Shown piece by piece: positions 58,259 to 64,000 of a stretch of 64,000 bases of DNA. A program made the position numbers and the translations under genes. This stretch comes from Paenibacillus dendritiformis (GTDB taxonomy: Bacteria > Bacillota > Bacilli > Paenibacillales > Paenibacillaceae). The first letter of the stretch is position 1, and each line of letters starts with the position of its first letter. The notes under the pieces were generated by a model. The model did not search any database. It saw only the letters and a list, made by a program, of their open reading frames with translations, and was not told where the DNA came from. Location: positions 1 to 64,000 of the forward strand of contig NZ_LDIG01000075.1 in NCBI RefSeq assembly GCF_015845845.1, in the 5' to 3' direction.

Positions 58259-59224
58259 ATGCAACATAATCGGGGACGATGGTTCGGCGGTCTGGTGCTC
58301 ATCGCGCTCGGTGCTTTCTTTATGCTCAGCCAGTTAGGCTACATCGATATGAATATCGGGGATTTGTTCCGCACCTTCTGGCCGGTCATTTTGATCGTCA
58401 TTGGCTTGAATTCGCTCCTGCATGGCGCCTTCTGGGGAGTCATACTGCTTGGGGTCGGCGGCTACTTCCTGCTGTCGAATCTGGGGTACATCTATATGTC
58501 GCCGGGCGATTTCTTCAAAATGCTGTTCCCGCTTGCCCTTATCGTAGGCGGAGTCTGGATGCTGTTCAAGAAGCGGGATTATCCGCGTCCTGACCGGGAT
58601 CGTCATCGACCGAAGGATTGGAAGCAGGACGATTGGGGATTCGATGCGCATGCGCAGACCCCGCCTCCACCGCCACCGCCGCCGACGGACTATGATTTTG
58701 ACAGCAAGTTCGATGAGCAATTCGGTACGAACTATACGAAAAAGGAGCCGAAAAATAATGATTTCCATGGCCAGTCGGGCTCCTTCTCCGGATCGGTTCC
58801 GCCGCCGCCTCCAATGGGAGGAATGTCAGGCAATCCGAAGCGGGATACGTTCCACAAATCGGCGTTCATCGGCGATACCCATCTGGGCAGCGATTATTGG
58901 GAGCTGAAGCCGACGAATCTCTCTCATTTCATCGGCGATACGTTCATTGACTTGACGAAGGCGCAGGTCCCTTACGGTGAGACGAAGATTACGGTCTCTT
59001 CCTTCATCGGTGACGTGAAGGTATTCGTTCCGAACGATATGGACCTGGGGGTGAGCGTAACGTCGAGCTCCTTCCTCGGCGATGTGAAAATATTCGATCA
59101 AAAGAAGGACGGCTTTATGAGCAGCGTCCAGATGGAGACCCCTTATTTCTATGAGGCCGGCAAAAAAATTCGCATCGTCGTCAGCACGTTTATCGGCGAT
59201 GTGAAGGTAACAAGGGTAGGATAA
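58259..59224 (+). CDS. liaF: LiaF-like envelope-stress regulator
   Basis: Encodes 321 residues. The N-terminal part has four short spans (GGLVLIALGAFFMLSQLGYI, FWPVILIVIGLNSLLHGAFW and repeats of the same form). A Pro-rich, charged linker follows, with an eight-proline run near residue 136. The C-terminal LiaF domain has the repeated FIGD motifs (SAFIGDTHLGSDYWELKPTN, SSFIGDVKVFVPNDMDLG, STFIGDVKV). LiaF inhibits LiaRS signalling in Bacillus. It stands directly before liaS and liaR. Confidence 0.88.
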   Translation: MQHNRGRWFGGLVLIALGAFFMLSQLGYIDMNIGDLFRTFWPVILIVIGLNSLLHGAFWGVILLGVGGYFLLSNLGYIYMSPGDFFKMLFPLALIVGGVWMLFKKRDYPRPDRDRHRPKDWKQDDWGFDAHAQTPPPPPPPPTDYDFDSKFDEQFGTNYTKKEPKNNDFHGQSGSFSGSVPPPPPMGGMSGNPKRDTFHKSAFIGDTHLGSDYWELKPTNLSHFIGDTFIDLTKAQVPYGETKITVSSFIGDVKVFVPNDMDLGVSVTSSSFLGDVKIFDQKKDGFMSSVQMETPYFYEAGKKIRIVVSTFIGDVKVTRVG

Positions 59225-59227
59225 CGA

Positions 59228-60304
59228 ATGCTGATGAATTGGGTTCGCCGTTCCCGGAGCGTCAAATGGGAGCTTCTCCTTACCTTCCTTATCTCGGGCG
59301 GCCTTATTATGAGCGTCTTCTGGATTGGCATTGTCTATGGCGGCGCATGGTACCACGGCATGAACTGGTGGCTGTTCGGCATCAGCACGGTCGTCGTCGT
59401 GTCGCTCATTATGGGCTATGTCGCCGGCGTCCGGCTGCAGCGCCGCCTCGACGTGCTGCATCTGAGCATGATGCAGGTGATCAAGGGCAATTGGTCGGAG
59501 CGGATTCCGCTCGGGGACGATGCGTCCTTCGATCGGCTCTATGAGGACTTCAATACGATGGTCGACGCGATGGAGAAGAAGCTGCGCCTGCTGCAGAAGA
59601 TGTCGGAGCAGCAGGTGATGGATCGGGAGAAGGAATGCGAGGCGGTTGTGCTGGAAGAGCGCCGCAGGCTGGCCAGAGATCTGCATGATACGGTCAGCCA
59701 GCAGCTGTTCGCCCTGCATATGGCCTCTTCTTCTCTTCCCAAGGTGATGGAGCGGGATATGAAGCGGGCGGAAATGGTGGTCAACCAATTGATTCAGATG
59801 TCGCATATCGCCCAACGGCAAATGCGCAGCCTGATCGCCCAGCTCCGCCCATTGGAACTGGACGGGCGCACGCTGCAGGAGGCGCTCGATCATTGGTTTC
59901 CCGACTACTGCCGGCAGAACGGCATTCAAGGCAAATTCGATCTTGACATGAATATTAAGCTGTCCGAGGCGATCGAGCACCAGAGCTTCCTGATGATTCA
60001 GGAGGCGATGGCTAATGTCGTGAAGCATGCCCGCGCGACGCAGGTTACGCTTACGATGCATGCGACGCCGGCGCAGCTCATCCTGGCCATCGCGGACGAC
60101 GGCCAGGGCTTCGATCTGCAGGACGCGTCCTACAAGACCGGAAGCTACGGTCTGACGACGATGAAGGAGCGGGTAGACAAGTTGGGCGGCAATCTGGATG
60201 TCATCAGCCAGCCCGGCGCGGGGACGACGATTCGCGTTCATATTCCGTTATTTCGGGAGCAAGAAGAAGAAGCCGGGAAGACGGCTCCGCCTGGAAGCGA
60301 ATAG
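59228..60304 (+). CDS. liaS: LiaS-like sensor histidine kinase
   Basis: Encodes 358 residues. Two spans (about 15-35 and 45-65) with almost no extracellular loop make it an intramembrane-sensing kinase. HAMP is followed by the NarL-type HisKA_3 with RRRLARDLHDTVSQQLFALH (His about 153) and HATPase (EAMANVVKHARATQVTLTMH, DDGQGFD, GLTTMKERVDKLGG). It starts three bases after liaF. With liaF and liaR it forms the envelope-stress system that responds to lipid-II-acting antibiotics. Confidence 0.9.
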   Translation: MLMNWVRRSRSVKWELLLTFLISGGLIMSVFWIGIVYGGAWYHGMNWWLFGISTVVVVSLIMGYVAGVRLQRRLDVLHLSMMQVIKGNWSERIPLGDDASFDRLYEDFNTMVDAMEKKLRLLQKMSEQQVMDREKECEAVVLEERRRLARDLHDTVSQQLFALHMASSSLPKVMERDMKRAEMVVNQLIQMSHIAQRQMRSLIAQLRPLELDGRTLQEALDHWFPDYCRQNGIQGKFDLDMNIKLSEAIEHQSFLMIQEAMANVVKHARATQVTLTMHATPAQLILAIADDGQGFDLQDASYKTGSYGLTTMKERVDKLGGNLDVISQPGAGTTIRVHIPLFREQEEEAGKTAPPGSE

Positions 60305-60361
60305 AAGAGGGGAAGCGGGCCCGGAGCAGGGTGAGCCGGAGGCAGACGGAGGGATATCATA

Positions 60362-61030
60362 GTGGAACAGACGGTAATGACCGTATTTCTCGTGGATGAC
60401 CATGAGATGGTCCGAATGGGATTGAAGACATATTTGATGCTGGAGCCGGATATTGAAGTGATCGGGGAAGCCGGAGGCGGGCTGGAAGCGATCCAGTCGA
60501 TCTCCGCCCGGGCGGAGCGGGGAGAGCGGCTGCCCGATCTCGTTCTGATGGATCTGATGATGCCGGACATGAACGGCGTCGAGGCGACGCGCGAATTGAC
60601 GCGCCGCTATCCGGAGCTGAAGATCGTCATGCTGACGAGCTTCATGGAGGATGAACAAGTATTCGAAGCGATTCAGGCCGGGGCCATCAGCTATGTGCTG
60701 AAGACCGTCTCCGCCGAGGAACTGGTCTATGCGCTCCGCGGCGCCTTGCGCGGCATGCCGGTGATGAGCGGAGAGGTGTCGCAGGCGCTGACCCGCGGCT
60801 TGCGCAAGCAGGCGTCGCAGTCGGATGATGAGGCGTTGACGGAGCGGGAGCGGGAAGTGCTGCTGCTCATCGCCGACGGGAAGACGAACAAGGACATCGC
60901 GGAAGAGCTTCATATCAGCATCAAGACGGTTAAGACGCATGTATCCAATCTTCTCATGAAATGCGAGGTGCAGGATCGGACGCAGCTCGCCGTTCATGCG
61001 CATCGCAAAGGCTGGGTTAAAAGCGACTGA
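60362..61030 (+). CDS. liaR: LiaR-like NarL-family response regulator
   Basis: Encodes 222 residues from GTG 60362 behind GGAGGG (ATG 60377 is possible). The receiver has VFLVDDHEMVRMGLKTYLML and Asp in LVLMDLMMPDMNGVEAT; the LuxR-type helix-turn-helix is LTEREREVLLLIADGKTNKD plus IAEELHISIKTVKTHVSNLL. It is the partner of LiaS. The classical LiaIH target genes are not adjacent. Confidence 0.92.
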   Translation: MEQTVMTVFLVDDHEMVRMGLKTYLMLEPDIEVIGEAGGGLEAIQSISARAERGERLPDLVLMDLMMPDMNGVEATRELTRRYPELKIVMLTSFMEDEQVFEAIQAGAISYVLKTVSAEELVYALRGALRGMPVMSGEVSQALTRGLRKQASQSDDEALTEREREVLLLIADGKTNKDIAEELHISIKTVKTHVSNLLMKCEVQDRTQLAVHAHRKGWVKSD

Positions 61031-61066
61031 CTTCGTCCACAATAAGGAGGAAGGAGGTTGCATGCC

Positions 61067-61483
61067 ATGCAGCAGTTGGAAGGGAAGTTCGCCGGCCGCA
61101 AGTTCGGCACCGATGAACTGGTGCGCGTGTTGGAGCCGCTCGGGTTCGCCATCTCCGGCAATTGGGATTATGAAGGGGGCAGCTTCGATTGCGCATTGAA
61201 CGAGGAGCGCACCCTATGGCTGCGCCTGCCGTTCGCGGCGGTGAACGGTTCGTTCGACGGGGAAGCCAACGAATCGATCTTCGTTGAGATGAAGCAGCCG
61301 TTCGTGCTCAAGCACGAGTACCGGGTCGGCAATGATCCGGATGCCGGCGTGCAGCTGTTCGGCGCCGTCGTGAACCAGTTCCAGGCGCCATCCAATCCGG
61401 ACGCTTCGCTCTCTCCGGCGGAGATGCACCGGGCCCGGGCCAAGCTTGATCAAGCAGAAAATGTATTGGGGCGGATGAGTTAG
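61067..61483 (+). CDS. YugN-like protein
   Basis: Encodes 138 residues from ATG 61067, nine bases after AAGGAGG. It begins MQQLEGKFAGRKFGTDELVR and contains GNWDYEGGSFDCALNE and FVEMKQPFVLKHEYRVGNDP, fitting the YugN-like family of Bacillota, whose function is unknown. No signal or span. It follows liaR by 36 bases and may belong to the same transcript. Confidence 0.7.
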   Translation: MQQLEGKFAGRKFGTDELVRVLEPLGFAISGNWDYEGGSFDCALNEERTLWLRLPFAAVNGSFDGEANESIFVEMKQPFVLKHEYRVGNDPDAGVQLFGAVVNQFQAPSNPDASLSPAEMHRARAKLDQAENVLGRMS

Positions 61484-61506
61484 CGGCGCCGGCCCGTTCG
61501 TATCGT

Positions 61507-61533
61507 AAAACAGGTCCATGGGCCTGTTTTTTG
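61507..61533 (+). terminator. Terminator after the YugN-like gene
   Basis: AAAACAGG and CCTGTTTT pair around TCCATGGG, followed by TTGCG; the T-run is part of the stem's right arm. Confidence 0.75.
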
Positions 61534-61728
61534 CGTCCATATCGATATCCGGCGAAGGGTGCCGCATGGGGGATAAGGCGGCTTGTCTCCGGAGGATTAT
61601 CTTTTTATTGGGTTTTATAATCTTTTTAAGCTGAGCTTAAGGTTGATGGTACAATATATAAATATATCTTTCATACCTAAAACGCTTATTGATTCGAGTG
61701 AAGATCAGCTTATTGGGAGGTAAGAACT

Positions 61729-63366
61729 ATGGACGAACAACGACGCAAATTATTTTTTACATCCGACTCCGATTCGGATTCTTATACAACAGCACCGAAT
61801 GAGACTCGAGGCCCGCAGGACGGCCCTCAGACGGGCGATGCCCAGGCGCGCAAGCCCGAGGAAGCTTATTATTTCGCTTACGGCCCTTATCAGTCTGTCA
61901 AGCAATCCGAAGAAAGCACAACGACTGCGGAGGCATCGGGCAAGGTGAATGATGTCGAGGTGACGCCGCCCGCGCCCGTCAAGCCGCTGCCATTCTCCAG
62001 CGCGACCGGCCAAGGAAGCGGCGCCGGCTTCCAGCCCGGGGGGAGCGGAGGCAGCCTGCCTCCCCAGCCGCCGCAGGGCAATTGGCAGTTCAAGGAGCCG
62101 AAGCGCAAGCGGGGCACCTCGTTCCGGGCGATGTTCGCTTCGTTCCTGGCAGGGATGCTGGTCATCACCGGCCTGATGTATGCCGCGGACACGACCAATC
62201 TGTTCACGGGCAGACAGGAGCTGGCGAGCACGGCCGCCACGTCGGAGAGCGCGGTCGTGACCAACGGGACGCCGGCTCCGTTCCCGAACGGCGCCAGCAG
62301 CGTGCCGGAGGTGGTGAAGAAGACGAGTCCGGCGGTAGTGAAGATCGAGACGCTGGCCCGCGTAAGCACGCAGAACGGCTACGGCAATAACCCTTGGATG
62401 AACGATCCGTTCTTCCGCCAGTTCTTCGGCGATTCCTTCGGCGGCAGCGGGAACAACAGCTCGAGCCAGAGCCAGCAGCTGCAGCCGCTTGGCATCGGGA
62501 CCGGCTTCATCTTCGATAAGTCGGGCTATATTTTGACGAACCAGCACGTCATCTCCGGGGCGGAAGTCATCCAGGTTACGGTGGAAGGCTACAAGAAGCC
62601 GCTCAAGGGGACGCTGCTTGGCCAGAGCCAGGATCTGGACCTGGCGGTCATCAAGATTGACGGGGAAGGCGACTTTCCGACGGTTCCGCTTGGCGATTCC
62701 GATGCGGCGGAGGTCGGGGAGCAGGTTGTCGCGATCGGCAACCCGTCCGGCTTCGACCACACGGTTACGTCCGGCGTGCTGAGCGCCCGCGAGCGCTCGA
62801 TCAATGTCGATGACAACGGCAGCGCCCGGGAATACGAGCATTTGCTTCAGACGGACGCGTCCATCAATCCAGGCAACTCGGGCGGGCCGCTTTTGAATAT
62901 GAAGGGCGAAGTCATCGGCATGAACGTCGCGGTCAGCAAGCAGGCGCAAGGCATCGGATTCGCCATCCCTTCGAATGTGATCAAGAAGGTCGTTGACGAT
63001 CTGAAGGCGAACCGTGAAATACCGAAGGAGCCGATTCCGTTCATTGGCGCTACGCTCCAGACGATGACCAGCGACATTGCGCAGGAAATGGGCATCAAAA
63101 ATGTCGAAGGCTCTCTCGTGCTCAATGTGATGTTCGGTTCCCCGGCCTATGAGGCGGATTTGCGCGCCTATGATATTATTGTAGGTATGGATGGCACGAA
63201 GTACGCGACCAAAGAGGAATTGATCGAAGCGATACAGAAGAAGAAGGTTGACGATACCGTGACGATGCAGGTGGTACGCAACGGCAAAGAGACGGAACTA
63301 AAGATTAAGCTCGGCGACCGGAACAAGTTCGACAAGCAGCTTCAGTCGCAGCAACAGCAGCCATAA
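61729..63366 (+). CDS. htrA: HtrA-like membrane-anchored serine protease
   Basis: Encodes 545 residues. A long cytoplasmic N-terminal part (1-130; Ser/Pro/Gly-rich) precedes one membrane span (FASFLAGMLVITGLMYAA). The trypsin-like domain has the triad His in GYILTNQHVISG (about 273), Asp in SQDLDLAVIKI (about 304) and Ser in TDASINPGNSGGPLLNM (about 382). One PDZ domain fills about 440-530. HtrA proteases degrade misfolded proteins at the membrane surface. GGGAGG precedes the ATG. A response-regulator gene follows after 170 bases. Confidence 0.93.
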   Translation: MDEQRRKLFFTSDSDSDSYTTAPNETRGPQDGPQTGDAQARKPEEAYYFAYGPYQSVKQSEESTTTAEASGKVNDVEVTPPAPVKPLPFSSATGQGSGAGFQPGGSGGSLPPQPPQGNWQFKEPKRKRGTSFRAMFASFLAGMLVITGLMYAADTTNLFTGRQELASTAATSESAVVTNGTPAPFPNGASSVPEVVKKTSPAVVKIETLARVSTQNGYGNNPWMNDPFFRQFFGDSFGGSGNNSSSQSQQLQPLGIGTGFIFDKSGYILTNQHVISGAEVIQVTVEGYKKPLKGTLLGQSQDLDLAVIKIDGEGDFPTVPLGDSDAAEVGEQVVAIGNPSGFDHTVTSGVLSARERSINVDDNGSAREYEHLLQTDASINPGNSGGPLLNMKGEVIGMNVAVSKQAQGIGFAIPSNVIKKVVDDLKANREIPKEPIPFIGATLQTMTSDIAQEMGIKNVEGSLVLNVMFGSPAYEADLRAYDIIVGMDGTKYATKEELIEAIQKKKVDDTVTMQVVRNGKETELKIKLGDRNKFDKQLQSQQQQP

Positions 63367-63380
63367 GCCGCGCGGCTTAT
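63361..63380. repeat. 20-bp perfect palindrome over the htrA stop
   Basis: CATAAGCCGCGCGGCTTATG spans the stop codon and could fold at the 3' end of the htrA mRNA. No U-run follows, so it is not a standard terminator. Confidence 0.6.
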
Positions 63381-63536
63381 GACGAATCCGGGTGCTGCGG
63401 CCCGGGCGCAGCGGGAGAGGAAGCATAGGACGGCCTGCGCCGTTCTTGGCTTCCTTTTCGCTATTCGGGCGGCGAATGGCAGTAAGGAAGAAGAGGGAAG
63501 AGAATGATAATCTACGGGTGAAGAGGGGCTGGTAGG

Positions 63537-64000
63537 ATGACGCGTTCAACGATTATGGTCGTGGATGACGATGAGAAAATTACGTCCATGCTGAGGCGTG
63601 GCTTGGTGTTCGAAGGATATGAAGTCCGGACGGCGACGAATGGCAGCGAGGGCTTGCGCGAGATGATGATCCGCGAGCCCGATTTGCTGATCCTGGATGT
63701 GATGATGCCGGAGGTGGACGGCTGGGAGGTATGCCGCAGGCTGCGGGAAGCGGGCAGCAATGTGCCGGTGCTGATGCTGACCGCGAAGGACGAGGTGCAG
63801 GACCGGGTGCACGGGCTGGATCTCGGAGCCGACGATTATCTCGTCAAGCCGTTCGCGCTGGAGGAACTGCTGGCCCGCGTGCGCGCCTTGCTGCGCCGCC
63901 GGGCCGAGGGCGAGGGCGGGACGCACCGCTTGACGTTCGAGGATGTCGTGCTTGATCTGCATACCCGGGAAGTGCTTCGCGACGGCAAGCCGATCGAGCT
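63537..64000 (+). CDS. OmpR-family response regulator (cut by window edge)
   Basis: The visible 154 codons encode a full receiver: TIMVVDDDEKITSMLRRGLV, Asp in LLILDVMMPEVDGWEVC, and Lys in ADDYLVKPFALEELLARV. The start of a winged-helix domain follows (LTFEDVVLDLHTREVLRDGK). The ATG has GAGGGG upstream. The rest lies beyond 64000; a histidine-kinase gene probably follows. It may pair with htrA functionally, as CssRS does in Bacillus, but that is only inferred. Confidence 0.9.
   Translation, partial: MTRSTIMVVDDDEKITSMLRRGLVFEGYEVRTATNGSEGLREMMIREPDLLILDVMMPEVDGWEVCRRLREAGSNVPVLMLTAKDEVQDRVHGLDLGADDYLVKPFALEELLARVRALLRRRAEGEGGTHRLTFEDVVLDLHTREVLRDGKPIE

Noticed and set aside
58826-60241. 471-codon frame opposite liaF-liaS
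   Set aside because: Crosses two convincing genes and has no domain features.

Overview
The window reads as chromosomal DNA of an endospore-forming, fairly GC-rich Bacillota, most likely Paenibacillus or a close relative. The evidence is gene content and order: pheS-pheT-zapA-cvpA-mutS2 and ytxC-thrS as in Bacillus, T-box and SAM-I leaders, CotF-like coat protein, YtxC, a Spo0E-type phosphatase, a gamma-type SASP behind a sigma-G-like promoter, and LiaFSR. The species cannot be fixed from sequence alone. No rRNA, tRNA or CRISPR was recognised.

Layout. 1-946: a transposase 5' end at the window edge, a decayed IS1182-type transposase tail and short dispersed repeats. 947-4802 (minus): a coupled gapB-SR1P-ppdK operon, an apparent gluconeogenic unit with CcpN-like sites at its promoter. 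5096-16302 (plus): Phe T-box, pheST, a very long ZapA-coiled-coil protein, CvpA and MutS2, with a CuA-type cupredoxin lipoprotein and a small membrane protein inserted on the minus strand. 16331-28033: membrane, zinc-ribbon, MFS and spore-coat genes, alaR-alaT, a Spo0E-like protein, a lipoprotein, two cobalamin-related enzymes, an RluA-type pseudouridine synthase, an ArsC/YusI-like protein, a 5'-3' exonuclease and a phosphodiester-glycosidase-like secreted protein. 28063-35997: DUF3055-like protein, HRDC protein behind a promoter-terminator leader, CorA with a long leader, SAM-riboswitch-controlled metA-metI-metC, and mqnC.

36001-42069 is a visibly more AT-rich minus-strand island beside another IS1182-type remnant. 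It encodes an OmpR-type response regulator, a histidine kinase, a DUF3919-like protein, an iron/PgtC/HptA-like binding lipoprotein and an organophosphate:phosphate antiporter. It is best read as an extracellular sugar-phosphate (or related) sensing and uptake unit. 42500-45863 holds ytxC and T-box-controlled thrS. 46129-54444 is rich in broken genes: an M1-peptidase pseudogene, an ammonium transporter without an obvious Shine-Dalgarno, a two-component system, an FG-GAP lipoprotein, an LCP ligase frameshifted at a 5-bp tandem repeat, and a frameshifted RodA/FtsW gene. 54565-64000 has a 3D-domain protein, a gamma SASP, a YtrA-type GntR/ABC operon with a palindromic operator, liaFSR, a YugN-like gene, htrA and the start of another response regulator.

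Coordinates of starts were chosen from ribosome-binding sites and family alignment recalled from memory; no database search was possible. The several frameshifts could be real gene decay or assembly errors.
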